From NCBI GenBank assembly GCA_019456255.1, contig VRUG01000002.1, positions 1 through 64,000 on the forward strand: DNA of 64,000 nucleotides, given 5' to 3'. Below are positions 55,719-64,000 of this stretch, piece after piece. Every line of letters starts with the position of its first letter. Position 1 is the first letter of the stretch. Made by a program: the position numbers and the translations under genes. Under the pieces are notes generated by a model. It had not been told where the DNA came from. It made no database searches and worked only from the letters and a program-made list of their open reading frames with translations. Source of the DNA: Planctomycetota bacterium (GTDB lineage: Bacteria > Planctomycetota > Phycisphaerae > Sedimentisphaerales > Anaerobacaceae).

Positions 55719-56207
55719 CTATTGAAAAAGCTTCTTCTGGTCGGCATGATCCGTATCGGCGATAACCTGACGAACCTCCTCAATTAAGTCATCCGCATCT
55801 TTAAAATCACGATAAACACTCGCAAAGCGAATGTAGGCAACATTATCTACACCGCGAAGCTGCTTCATAACACTTTCACCAATAAAAGCCGAAGAAACTT
55901 CCTTATCGAAACGCTTGAACATCTCTTCTTCAACTTTATCAGCTATCTGCTGAATCTGCTCAGCAGCCACAGTTCTCTTATAACACGCCTTCTGCAAACC
56001 TGCAATAATTTTATCTCTATCGTAAGGGACTCGCAGGTTGTCTTTCTTTACGACACAAAGCTTAAAGCTCTCGCCTATTTTTTCATACGTAGTGAAACGC
56101 CTCTCGCAACAAAAACACTGGCGACGACGTCTAATAACTCTGCCAGCGTCACTTGAACGAGAATCGATAACTTTATCATTATCTTCCTTACAGAATGGAC
56201 ATCTCAC
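55719..56207 (-). CDS. nrdR: Transcriptional repressor NrdR
   Basis: NrdR represses ribonucleotide reductase genes when dATP is high. The protein has the N-terminal zinc ribbon (RCPFCKEDNDKVIDSRSSD, then CFCCERRFTTYEK) and an ATP-cone (VVKKDNLRVPYDRDKIIAGL to VAYIRFASVYRDFKD). I chose the GTG at 56207, giving 162 residues that begin MRCPFC as in the family; a TTG 14 codons earlier is in frame but adds an unlikely leader. The ATP-cone gene follows. Confidence 0.93.
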   Translation of the reverse strand: MRCPFCKEDNDKVIDSRSSDAGRVIRRRRQCFCCERRFTTYEKIGESFKLCVVKKDNLRVPYDRDKIIAGLQKACYKRTVAAEQIQQIADKVEEEMFKRFDKEVSSAFIGESVMKQLRGVDNVAYIRFASVYRDFKDADDLIEEVRQVIADTDHADQKKLFQ

Positions 56208-56658
56208 AAGCAAAACCTGTTTCAAAAAAAATTGTTTACGATTCGCCAACTCCTACATCTTGCCGATATCATTATTCTAAACCCAACATGTTGTATGTCA
56301 AAATAAATCTTACAAAATTGTAGATATTTATCATTTAAAAAAAGCCCCTGCGCTTTCGGCACAGAGGCTCCCTTAGAAGAATTTCACATGGCCCCCCCAA
56401 CGTATTTTCACGAAGCCCCTATATTAACACAAAGGCTTTAATTTCGATCCTGCCGAGATCAGCATCCATTGCCCCCCCACGACAGGACTGCCATGCTGGC
56501 CGGGCGACTGGTTTAAACAACCGATGGTCACAGACATAGCGAAATTCACTACATCAGGCGGACCCATCTTTATTGCCCAACTAAGTAAAACATAATATAA
56601 AAATTGCAAAAAGCCAAATCTGCTTTTTTTTATATCTCCATCCTCTATTATATATCGC
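56208..56658. other. Region between nrdR and thymidylate synthase
   Basis: It contains the terminator at 56337-56369 and two C-runs (gccccccca, about 56392 and about 56470). A minus-strand frame of 47 codons (56424-56567) is open but lacks a ribosome site, so I do not call it. No other feature is seen. Confidence 0.45.
56337..56369 (-). terminator. Rho-independent terminator (minus strand)
   Basis: An 11-bp stem with two G-U pairs (plus-strand 56343-56353 with 56359-56369, 5-nt loop) is followed on the minus strand by a T-run (plus A-run from about 56337). It ends transcripts coming from the thymidylate synthase side. Confidence 0.75.
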
Positions 56659-57549
56659 CTAACCCATCGCTTTTGCATACCAATCTGGGTCTTTGGCAAG
56701 ATTGGCTCGCGCTTCGGACGTCATCATTTCAAATGCAGGATGCGTACTCTCCCAGCTACGCCCTGTAAACGAACTTTGACGCATCTTTTCAATCTCTCTG
56801 GACACATCCTCGAAATAGCTCCCATAAATATGCAGAGAATCGCTTATATCGACATATCTGCCAACAGTCACTTCTTTGTTTATTTTCTCAGAAATCTGCT
56901 CTGCCATTATCTTTTGAAGGTCTGTCAGGGCATAAACATTCATAAACCACGCCTTATATAAATCCCTGCTCCGCCAATGCGTATTCATATTAAGCGACAA
57001 ATCACCTGCCTCATTGGACACAAGCCGACACCATATACGCTGCAGGCAGGGTGGGTCATCTGTCACCGGGTCCGCCGTAGGCATCCACGTTATCGCCTGA
57101 GCACGACGAGTGTGAGCTGTCTCGGCAAGACTATCAATTATACACTGAATCTGATCGACAGCTTTAAAGGGTTTCGGTGAGTTTGCGTTGCGGATATCCT
57201 CAACCGGACAATATGCGAAAATTCTTTCGTGATATGTATAGGTCCATTTACCCGCCGCAGGGTCTATCCAGTGGTCATGTATACCGTTAACCACTTCCTG
57301 CCTGTAAGCTTCCAACTCTTCCGGGCCGCCAGGAAAGTTTTTATGAATGCGAGGCTCTGCAAAAGGATTGTTAACTGTCACCATCACTGTCGCATCCTTA
57401 CTTGCAGGATCTGTCGGCTTATCATACTGGGTCCTCATCTCGACCCCCTTGTCCCAAACCGCCAACACCGCCTTTTCCCATGCCTCTGGAAGGCACTCTG
57501 CTGTTACCGAAATTGTTGGTATATTTACTGATGATGCCGTTGTGCTCAT
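56659..57549 (-). CDS. Divergent ThyA-family thymidylate synthase
   Basis: The 296-residue protein is only distantly like ThyA, but its key positions are present. The catalytic Cys is in DDPPCLQRIW (about 174). HWRSRDLYKAWFMN (about 194) matches the RSxD...N motif, with Asn at the dUMP-selecting position. DSLHIYGSYFEDV (about 240) matches the HIY motif. The N-terminal 100 residues (EPRIHKNFPGGPEELEAY, WTYTYHERIFAY) are unlike E. coli ThyA. It probably makes dTMP from dUMP using methylene-tetrahydrofolate. GGAGG lies 7 bp before the ATG at 57549, which decides the start. Confidence 0.8.
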   Translation of the reverse strand: MSTTASSVNIPTISVTAECLPEAWEKAVLAVWDKGVEMRTQYDKPTDPASKDATVMVTVNNPFAEPRIHKNFPGGPEELEAYRQEVVNGIHDHWIDPAAGKWTYTYHERIFAYCPVEDIRNANSPKPFKAVDQIQCIIDSLAETAHTRRAQAITWMPTADPVTDDPPCLQRIWCRLVSNEAGDLSLNMNTHWRSRDLYKAWFMNVYALTDLQKIMAEQISEKINKEVTVGRYVDISDSLHIYGSYFEDVSREIEKMRQSSFTGRSWESTHPAFEMMTSEARANLAKDPDWYAKAMG

Positions 57550-57582
57550 TTTGTCCTCCATGAATTTATTTTAATAAATATA

Positions 57583-58104
57583 TTAATAACTCGAAAGGTC
57601 TATCTCTTCATCGGTCACCCCATACCTCTTGCGGTCACGAGGCCTAAGGTCACCCAACATCCTTTTAGCTTTATATGAAAAAGTACTACCGGGAAATTCT
57701 TTGATTATGCGACGACAAGTGTCAATCATCTTTTTATAACTTCTCATCCCAGGAAGCCTGCCCTGTTTTCTAAAAAACAAAGCCATCTCAAATAACTGCT
57801 CCGCCTGCACCTGCTCTTCAATAGCAAGCTCTACGAACTCAAGTTTTTTCGGTTCAGTCTTTGTCTCTACTTGAGCCGCTTCTTCTGTCCCCTCTTCTAC
57901 ATCTTCTGCTTCTTGCTCTATCTCTGACTGCTTCTCAGCACCAGGCTCAGCACGAAGACGGCGGTCATCTTCTTCTATAACATCCTGATAGGTTTTTTCT
58001 TCACGTTTAGACTTTTCTTCCCCCTCTGACAAAAGGCTCACAACGAAAAAACCGCCAATAATTACTATTATAATTGCCGCTATTTTGAGCCAGACTGTAT
58101 TCAC
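57583..58104 (-). CDS. Membrane-anchored acidic protein with TPR-like C-terminus
   Basis: The 173 residues have one N-terminal membrane helix (about 5-25) and a very acidic Glu-rich coiled coil (about 27-90, with EQEAEDVEEGTEEAAQ). A helical C-terminal part (about 95-155, AEQLFEMALFFRKQGRL, CRRIIKEFPGSTFSYKAKRML) resembles a TPR or tol-pal-like unit. Function unknown. It starts with GTG (AAAGGG upstream) and ends 33 bp before the thymidylate synthase start. Confidence 0.65.
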   Translation of the reverse strand: MNTVWLKIAAIIIVIIGGFFVVSLLSEGEEKSKREEKTYQDVIEEDDRRLRAEPGAEKQSEIEQEAEDVEEGTEEAAQVETKTEPKKLEFVELAIEEQVQAEQLFEMALFFRKQGRLPGMRSYKKMIDTCRRIIKEFPGSTFSYKAKRMLGDLRPRDRKRYGVTDEEIDLSSY

Positions 58105-58201
58105 GCTGATTTATGCCCTTTCTAACAGAAAGTGATTCCTCGAACACAATTTTAGCATCTCAGATGCTTTTATCAACTACCAATTATAAACAATCAATTA
58201 T

Positions 58202-58230
58202 TTGACTTTTACTCAAGATAAACGTAGCAT
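58202..58230 (+). promoter_or_regulatory. Probable promoter of ribE-pdxA-rsmA
   Basis: TTGACT (58202-58207), a 17-bp spacer and TAGCAT (58225-58230). The ATG of ribE lies 48 bp beyond the -10. No FMN riboswitch is seen in this short leader. Confidence 0.5.
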
Positions 58231-58277
58231 AATTGCTATATTTCACTAACAAAACACTTGTTAGAAAGGTTTTTTTT

Positions 58278-58919
58278 ATGTTTACAGGACTTATTGAAGC
58301 AATTTGCCCAGTCAAAACGCTGCGACAAAGCTCTAACGGTATGCAAATTACCGTTGATCTGGCCAGCCTGGCCCAAGGCACAAATATCGGCGACAGCATC
58401 GCCATAAACGGCACATGCCTTACCGTAACAAAAATCGATGGACAACTGGCAACTTTTGATGTCAGCGGCGAAACTATCCAAAAATCCGCCATCGACAAAT
58501 TAACGCCAGCAACTCTCGTTAATGTCGAACGTGCCATGCTGCCTACTCAGCGTTTCGGAGGCCATTTCGTACAGGGACATATCGATGGAACTGCGAAAAT
58601 CCAGACCATCCAAAATAAGGGGCAATTCAGGGAAATAGAATTCGCAGCTTCTGAAAAACTATTAAATCAATTAATAGAAAAAGGCTCTGTAGCGGTCAAT
58701 GGTATTTCTCTTACCATCGCCAAGCTAAAACAAACAAGCTTTACTATCGCCGTCATCCCGCAAACATGGGAAAACACAACCCTGCAAAAAGCAAAAATCG
58801 GAGACACGTTAAATATAGAAACCGACATAATAGTAAAGACCGTAAAAAAACAACTGGAACAAATCCTCCCACAAGAGGGTAATCTAACCGAAGACAAACT
58901 AAGACAACTGGGTTTTTGA
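58278..58919 (+). CDS. ribE: Riboflavin synthase alpha chain
   Basis: The enzyme dismutates two lumazine molecules to riboflavin. The 213 residues form the expected two tandem lumazine-binding repeats: MFTGLIEA start and INGTCLTVTKID in the first, GGHFVQGHIDG and VNGISLTIAKL in the second. I chose the ATG at 58278 (GAAAGG upstream, family start MFTGLIE) over an upstream in-frame ATG. pdxA follows after 10 bp. Confidence 0.95.
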   Translation: MFTGLIEAICPVKTLRQSSNGMQITVDLASLAQGTNIGDSIAINGTCLTVTKIDGQLATFDVSGETIQKSAIDKLTPATLVNVERAMLPTQRFGGHFVQGHIDGTAKIQTIQNKGQFREIEFAASEKLLNQLIEKGSVAVNGISLTIAKLKQTSFTIAVIPQTWENTTLQKAKIGDTLNIETDIIVKTVKKQLEQILPQEGNLTEDKLRQLGF

Positions 58920-58929
58920 CTTAATCAGA

Positions 58930-60000
58930 ATGAATAACAAAAATAATAACCAAAATTCTATAACCGACCAACCTGTAATTGGTATAACAATGGGCGACCC
59001 TGCTGGAATAGGACCGGAAATCGTCATAAAAGCTCTGGCCCAACCCCAAATCAGAAAAGCTGCAAAATTCATCATCTTCGGAATGAATGAGCAATTATGT
59101 TATGCCGCCGATAAAGCAGAAATCGAACCTTTCTGGGGACGACACCAACACGAAAAAATCAGCAGAGAATATCCATACAAAGTCGTTGTTGCCGACTACG
59201 ATGATTATTCCATTCCGCCATGGATAAAAAAACCAACTAAAATCGCTGGAGAGGTCTCTATAAAATTTTGCCTCGACGCCATTTGGGCCGCACAAGCTGG
59301 CATCATTGATGCAATTGTCACCGCACCTATCAGCAAAACAAGCTGGAAAATGGCTGGTGCCAAATGGCCTGGACATACCGAATTGCTTGCCGATAAATGC
59401 AAATCGCCAAGAAAGGTCATGATGTTTGCTTCCGACCATTTAAAGGTTGCACTTGCAACAATCCATCATGCTCTATTCGAAGTACGCCATAAATTTACAA
59501 TTGGATGCGTCTTTGAGCCAATAGACCTGCTCAACACCGCACTGATAGAATACTTTGACATCCCAAACCCGAAAATCGCTGTCGCGGCACTAAATCCTCA
59601 CGCCGGAGAAAATGGTCAATTTGGTGATGAAGAAAAGCGAATCATTTCACCTGCTATTGAACTGGCAAAGAGACAGGGCATAAATTGTCTCGGTCCGTTC
59701 CCTGCTGATACTGTATTCCTAAAGACATCCAGGGGACATTTCGATGCCGTCGTTGCCATGTATCACGACCAGGCCATGATTCCTATAAAACTGCTCGCTT
59801 TTGAAACCGCTGTAAATATCACTATCGGAATTCCAATTATCAGAACCTCTCCGGCACATGGTACCGCTTTTGATATCGTTGGGAAAAACCTTGCTGACCC
59901 CACCGGTATCAAATCCGCTATCATAACTGCTATTCAAATGGCAAATGCGAAAAAAAATCGACAACTCATTCAGGCAAAATCTAACTCAAATGCAGACTAA
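58930..60000 (+). CDS. pdxA: 4-hydroxythreonine-4-phosphate dehydrogenase PdxA
   Basis: PdxA oxidises 4-phosphohydroxy-L-threonine in vitamin B6 synthesis. The 356 residues have IGITMGDPAGIGPEIVIKAL (about 18), the metal site GHTELLADK, LNPHAGENGQFGDEE, FPADTVF, and YHDQAMIPIKLLAFETAVNI with RTSPAHGTAFDIVGK near the C-terminus. Its end overlaps rsmA by 11 bp. The N-terminus (about 15 residues) is Asn-rich and longer than usual. Confidence 0.95.
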   Translation: MNNKNNNQNSITDQPVIGITMGDPAGIGPEIVIKALAQPQIRKAAKFIIFGMNEQLCYAADKAEIEPFWGRHQHEKISREYPYKVVVADYDDYSIPPWIKKPTKIAGEVSIKFCLDAIWAAQAGIIDAIVTAPISKTSWKMAGAKWPGHTELLADKCKSPRKVMMFASDHLKVALATIHHALFEVRHKFTIGCVFEPIDLLNTALIEYFDIPNPKIAVAALNPHAGENGQFGDEEKRIISPAIELAKRQGINCLGPFPADTVFLKTSRGHFDAVVAMYHDQAMIPIKLLAFETAVNITIGIPIIRTSPAHGTAFDIVGKNLADPTGIKSAIITAIQMANAKKNRQLIQAKSNSNAD

Positions 60001-60883
60001 GCAAAAAATACAGCAACTGCTCGCCGCTGCCGGCACCTCGCCAAATAAAAAACTTGGCCAAAATTTCCTCATCGACCTGAACCTGATGCAATTACTAATC
60101 GACTCGGCACATATTCATCCAAATGACCTCGTCCTGGAGGTCGGATGCGCAACAGGCTCATTAACTCAGAGCTTAGCGGAAAAAGCTGCACATGTAATTG
60201 CTGTCGAATACGATGACACTCTTGTAAAAATAGCTGAAAATCAACTCTCTGATAAAGATAATATCACTTTGCTAAATACTGATATCCTTGAAAACAAAAA
60301 CACCATCGCGTCCATAGTAATCGATGCCATAGAAAAAACTCGTCAAACCACGTCCGGGCAGTTTATCCTCATTGCCAATCTGCCTTACAATACCGCGTCA
60401 CCATTAATGATGAATTTAATTACAGGCGAAATTAACATAGACCGAATGCATGTCACTGTTCAGAAAGAAGTAGCCGACAGAATGGTCGCTCAGCCCGGAA
60501 CAAGTAGCTATGGAACACTAAGTATCCTGCTGGCTGCCGTTGGAAATACAAAAATAGAAAGAATCTTAAAACCTACTGTCTTTTGGCCTAAACCTAAAGT
60601 CGACTCTGCTATCGTTACTTTCATTGCCGAACAGAAAAAAATAACACAAGTTCGTGACAAACAACTACTCAAGCAAATCATAGGCCTGTTCATGCAGCAC
60701 AGAAGAAAAATGCTAAAGCCATGCACAAAATTCGCTCAGAAAAAACTTGCCCAAATCCACAACTGGTCAACCGTATTCGAAGATTGCGGTATAAACCCAC
60801 ACGATAGACCAGAACAACTCTCTCCCGAGGATTTCGTCTCTATCGCCAATATCTGTTTCGAATATCTACAAAAAGGAAAATGA
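59990..60883 (+). CDS. rsmA: 16S rRNA dimethyladenosine transferase RsmA (KsgA)
   Basis: RsmA dimethylates two adjacent adenines near the 3' end of 16S rRNA. The 297 residues show KKLGQNFLIDLNL (about 19), the SAM loop LEVGCATGSLTQSLAEKA (about 47), IANLPYNTASPLM (about 127) and the PKPKVDSAIVTF C-terminal signature. I chose the ATG at 59990, which overlaps pdxA; an earlier in-frame ATG at 59945 adds no homology. It is the last gene of the ribE operon and is convergent with galM. Confidence 0.95.
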   Translation: MQTKQKIQQLLAAAGTSPNKKLGQNFLIDLNLMQLLIDSAHIHPNDLVLEVGCATGSLTQSLAEKAAHVIAVEYDDTLVKIAENQLSDKDNITLLNTDILENKNTIASIVIDAIEKTRQTTSGQFILIANLPYNTASPLMMNLITGEINIDRMHVTVQKEVADRMVAQPGTSSYGTLSILLAAVGNTKIERILKPTVFWPKPKVDSAIVTFIAEQKKITQVRDKQLLKQIIGLFMQHRRKMLKPCTKFAQKKLAQIHNWSTVFEDCGINPHDRPEQLSPEDFVSIANICFEYLQKGK

Positions 60884-60901
60884 TGCCGGAAAAAAGGGGT
60901 G

Positions 60902-61945
60902 TTACCTTGTAGCAAACTTGTAAACCGTAATATGGCTATATTTTTCACCAGGATTGAGAATCACCGATGGGAAATTAGCCTTATTCGGTGAATCCGGAAA
61001 GTGCTGCGTCTCCAGACAAAATCCATAATGTTTCCCATATGCCTCACCAGACTTACCAGCCAAGCTGCCATCCAGAAAATTCCCGCTATAAAATTGAACT
61101 CCAGGCTCTGTAGTATAAACTTCCATCACTCGTCCACTTCCCTGCTCGTAAACTCTCGCAGCCAAACTAAGCAAATCTTCATTGTCACGATTAAGCACAT
61201 AATTATGGTCATAGCCGCCCTCAACTTGACTTATCCGCGAACCTATTGCCGCAGGCTCTGTGAAATCAATCGGCGAATCCTTAACACTTTTAATCTCACC
61301 TGTCGGAATCAAACCTTCATCAACTGGAGTATAACTATCGGCGTTGAGCATAAGTTCATGGCCTAAAATGTCGCCGTTACCTTCACCTGCTAAATTAAAA
61401 TAACTATGATGAGTAAGATTTATTGGTGTCGCCTTATCAGTTTCGGCTTCATAATTAATTTTTAACTCATTATCATTGGTCAAAGTATATGTCACGACAC
61501 ATCTAAGGTTCCCCGGATACCCCTCCTCGCCGTCTTTGCTAAGATAACTCAATTTTAATCCAACCCCTTCTGGCGTCTCTACCTCTTCAGCCTCCCACAC
61601 AACCTTATCAAATCCCTTAAGGCCGCCATGAAGATGGTTCTCACCATTATTGACCGCAAGCTTATACTCAACTCCATCAAGAGTAAATCGTCCCTTTGCT
61701 ATACGATTGCCGCATCGGCCAACTACTGCCCCAAAATACGGACTGTCCTTTATATATTCAGCAAGGCTGTTATAACCAAGGACTACATCATCAATCTTGC
61801 CCTCACGGTCCGCAACTTCAAGTGAAACTACAATCCCCCCATAATTCGTAATTCTTGTTTTAACACCATTAGCATTAGTCAATGTATACAAGTCTACCGA
61901 TATACCGTCAGCCGTTTTTCCAAAAACTTCCTTTGAAATTATCAT
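60902..61945 (-). CDS. galM: Aldose 1-epimerase (GalM)
   Basis: The enzyme interconverts alpha and beta anomers of galactose or glucose. The 347 residues contain NHLHGGLKGFDKVVWEA (about 82), NLTHHSYFNLAGEG (about 172) with the catalytic His, PVDEGLIPTGEIKSV and PGVQFYSGNFLDG; the catalytic Glu is expected in the C-terminal part. AAAGGA precedes the ATG. Sugar-use neighbours (the GH and the broken kinase at 17 kb) are too far for one operon. Confidence 0.94.
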   Translation of the reverse strand: MIISKEVFGKTADGISVDLYTLTNANGVKTRITNYGGIVVSLEVADREGKIDDVVLGYNSLAEYIKDSPYFGAVVGRCGNRIAKGRFTLDGVEYKLAVNNGENHLHGGLKGFDKVVWEAEEVETPEGVGLKLSYLSKDGEEGYPGNLRCVVTYTLTNDNELKINYEAETDKATPINLTHHSYFNLAGEGNGDILGHELMLNADSYTPVDEGLIPTGEIKSVKDSPIDFTEPAAIGSRISQVEGGYDHNYVLNRDNEDLLSLAARVYEQGSGRVMEVYTTEPGVQFYSGNFLDGSLAGKSGEAYGKHYGFCLETQHFPDSPNKANFPSVILNPGEKYSHITVYKFATR

Positions 61946-61985
61946 CTTAGTCTTTCCTTTTCGTTGTGACCCCGCAATAAACCAA

Positions 61986-62840
61986 TTAAATAATTACGGA
62001 TTTGTGTCGATGACTGTGGCATTCAATATTAACTGCTACCGGCAGTGACGCAATATGGCACGGAGTAGTTTCTACCTGACAAGCTAATGCCGTTGTGTCA
62101 CCCCCAAAACCCTGCGGCCCAATATCAAGGCCGTTAATCCTTGAAAGTAACTCTTCTTCCAGCCCTGCATAAAATTCGTCATTGTTTTCTACTCCAATAT
62201 TTCGAAGAAGGGCCCTTTTGCTCAACAAACAACTAAGCTCAAAATCTCCGCCAATTCCAACACCAACTACGAACGGCGGACACGCATCAGCACCTGCCTG
62301 TTTTACAACATCAACCACCCAGTCAATTATTTCTACCTTTGCAGCTGTGGGTTTAAACATCTTGAATTGACTCTTGTTTTCGCAACCCCCGCCTTTTGCC
62401 ATTACTGTTATCTTCAGTTTATCACCCACCGTCAACGCATGGTGAATCACTGCCGGTGTATTCGTGCCGGTATTTTTACGCTCCTTCAACGGCTCTTTTA
62501 CGACACTCTTGCGAAGATACTCTTTTTCGTAACCTGCCTCAATACCTGCATTAATCGCATCATCTAATGTCTGACCGTCGCTTAATTTAACCGCTGCCCC
62601 TGTGCCCTGTTCGACGAAAACAACAGCCAAACCCGTATCCTGACACAACGGTATCCGCTCGGCTTTTGCTATCCGGGCGTTTTCGATAAGTTTCTTTAAT
62701 ATCTCCGCCGCATTAGGATTTGACTCTTGCTTAGCCGCAGACTCTAACGCCGACAGCACATCCTCACTGAGTTCATAGCACGCCGACACACAAAGTGATT
62801 CCACCGAAGAAACTATCTTGTCAAATTCAATATATCGCAT
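61986..62840 (-). CDS. Class I fumarate hydratase, alpha subunit
   Basis: The 284 residues match the N-terminal (iron-sulfur) domain of class I fumarases and of tartrate dehydratase TtdA. Cluster ligand cysteines are expected in PLCQDTG (about 62), GGGCENKS (about 150) and ACQVETTPC (about 255); FFVVGVGIGGDFE-like PPFVVGVGIGG is present. Two-subunit enzymes need a beta subunit encoded nearby, but the neighbours here are galM and an Ig-like protein. It starts 5 bp from the stop of the upstream gene. Confidence 0.85.
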   Translation of the reverse strand: MRYIEFDKIVSSVESLCVSACYELSEDVLSALESAAKQESNPNAAEILKKLIENARIAKAERIPLCQDTGLAVVFVEQGTGAAVKLSDGQTLDDAINAGIEAGYEKEYLRKSVVKEPLKERKNTGTNTPAVIHHALTVGDKLKITVMAKGGGCENKSQFKMFKPTAAKVEIIDWVVDVVKQAGADACPPFVVGVGIGGDFELSCLLSKRALLRNIGVENNDEFYAGLEEELLSRINGLDIGPQGFGGDTTALACQVETTPCHIASLPVAVNIECHSHRHKSVII

Positions 62841-62845
62841 GTAAG

Positions 62846-64000
62846 TTATTCACCTGACACATTGAACTCATAGGTTTTATACGTCACATTACCGACGTCA
62901 TCTGAAACTCTTACAGAGATTATATGCTCGCCCGGTTCCAATTCCTCGGTCTCTATTGTAAAACGCTCATTCATCGTGTCATACACAAGGTCGTCAGGTA
63001 TCGTACTTCTCCATTTCGTATTGCTGTCGATTGTATAATTTACCTTACCGATAATGCTTAACTTGTCTATCACATGCAACTTCAATATGACCTTGCCATT
63101 ATCACTTTTAATTATCGAGCTTTTGTTTATCACTGGCCCGGTATTATCGACAACTACCTGTTCACTTATCCTGCTCCCTTTCATTTGAGTTCCCGGACTA
63201 TTACTCCTCTCGTCACTCGCTGTAACCATGACCTCATAACGGCCATCCTCGACCATCCTGCCGTCCCACTCAAAACTACTTTCTTCAAGCTCATCTTTAA
63301 GCTCTATCCAGTTTTCCCTGCCAGCCTTTCTAAAATCTATTTTATAAATAAGCTTATCAGCGTTATCGTCCTCGGCCTTATAACCGATTTTAAACATCCC
63401 TGTTTTGCCTTCACTGCGATTAACGCTAATCTCTTTCACCCTCGGTGCCAAATTAGGCACCGTACTTGCCACAGCAACCTCTTTTACAAGCGGGCTTTCC
63501 TTGCCATTATCACTCTCAAACATAAGCTTGTACTGACTGAATCTACCAACCGGACAACGCAACTGCACAGGCCTGGTTATTTCCATCGGTTCGCTCCATG
63601 TCGAAAACGTCGGGTCATTCACATCTGCAACGTTGCCGCTCCGAGAAGATACAAGAATCTTACAACCCTCCGGGATGTCAGCTTCTATCTGCAACTTACC
63701 CCACTTCGCAGGCTGACCGGCATCTATCAGTGAAGATGTATAATTGCCCTTGTATGCAAAATCCTTTCCAAGCTTAACTAACTTGGCGGGATTAGAGGTA
63801 CCGAGATAAATATTTTTGCCACTAACTACCACTACCGAAATTTGCGATGCCTGCTCATCTAAATAAATAACCTTCTCTTCTTCGGCCACAGGGTCTATGC
63901 TGTAAAGTTCGGCGCCATTACCGGTACCTACAAGCAACTCCCTCTCATGCAACCCCAAAGAGAAAAATACCAAATTCTTACCAAATATATTTGTTACATA
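62846..64000 (-). CDS. C-terminal part of a large secreted-type protein (runs off the window)
   Basis: The frame is open to the right edge, so the start is outside the window. The visible ~385 residues begin with a beta-propeller-like stretch (LLVGTGNGAELYSID, NIYLGTSNPAKLVKLG). Beta-sandwich units follow, with PRVKEISVNRSEGKTGMFKI and DGRYEVMVTASDERSNSPG, and an Ig-like tail (DNTGPVINKS to VSGE). It looks like a large extracytoplasmic protein with propeller and Ig-like parts. An internal TTG at 63973 is not a likely start. It ends 5 bp before the fumarase gene. Confidence 0.75.
   Translation of the reverse strand, partial: YVTNIFGKNLVFFSLGLHERELLVGTGNGAELYSIDPVAEEEKVIYLDEQASQISVVVVSGKNIYLGTSNPAKLVKLGKDFAYKGNYTSSLIDAGQPAKWGKLQIEADIPEGCKILVSSRSGNVADVNDPTFSTWSEPMEITRPVQLRCPVGRFSQYKLMFESDNGKESPLVKEVAVASTVPNLAPRVKEISVNRSEGKTGMFKIGYKAEDDNADKLIYKIDFRKAGRENWIELKDELEESSFEWDGRMVEDGRYEVMVTASDERSNSPGTQMKGSRISEQVVVDNTGPVINKSSIIKSDNGKVILKLHVIDKLSIIGKVNYTIDSNTKWRSTIPDDLVYDTMNERFTIETEELEPGEHIISVRVSDDVGNVTYKTYEFNVSGE

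Noticed and set aside
56424-56699. Minus-strand frame of 91 codons (or 47 from an inner ATG)
   Set aside because: It overlaps the end of the thymidylate synthase gene and lacks a ribosome site; the inner version is possible but unsupported.

Overview
The window looks like a piece of a planctomycete chromosome, most likely from the Phycisphaerae or a relative. This is inferred from gene content: a secreted protein with a PEP-CTERM sorting tail, a DUF5060-type secreted glycoside hydrolase, a ThuA-like protein, SIMPL and MEDS proteins, and many short conserved proteins of unknown role. The peptidoglycan genes are normal and MurE carries the meso-diaminopimelate signature. There are no rRNA genes, recognisable tRNAs, CRISPR arrays or intact transposases.

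Layout. 0.3-2.7 kb: a stand-alone receiver domain followed by groES-groEL and a clear terminator. 3-12 kb (mostly minus strand): murE-murF-mraY behind a ThuA-like gene, a metallophosphoesterase lipoprotein, recJ and rmuC, then an ASCH protein. 12.5-19.5 kb: accessory genes, including a secreted Gly/Arg/Lys-rich repeat protein, an amidase-fold protein without its zinc ligands, a degenerate HD-like protein, a parvulin lipoprotein, an FGGY kinase lacking its whole middle, a secreted glycoside hydrolase and a thioesterase. 19.5-28 kb: purF-purM, a polytopic membrane protein, DUF503, a PEP-CTERM protein, a THUMP methyltransferase and an EF-G. 28-31.7 kb: a frameshifted MEDS gene and small genes among short palindromes that share a CTTAG core.

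31.8-44.4 kb: a spore-photoproduct-lyase-like radical SAM gene and a methyltransferase, then about 10.6 kb of tightly packed minus-strand phage genes (portal, scaffold-like, SU10-type major capsid protein, connector-like and tail proteins). All frames are open, but I see no terminase, integrase, tape measure or replication gene. It is either a degraded prophage or a domesticated particle (gene-transfer-agent-like or satellite-like), and it is the most interesting system here.

44.6-64 kb: crcB with a DUF190 gene (fluoride tolerance), a DinG-type helicase, a secreted TPR protein, nadK and dxs, an isoprenyl diphosphate synthase, miaA, an ATP-cone protein with nrdR, a divergent thymidylate synthase, ribE-pdxA-rsmA, galM, an orphan class I fumarase alpha subunit, and a large protein that runs off the right edge. 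Lines read by eye suggest the plus strand is G-rich on the left whichever strand is coding and C-rich on the right, so the replication terminus may lie in the middle, near the phage cassette.
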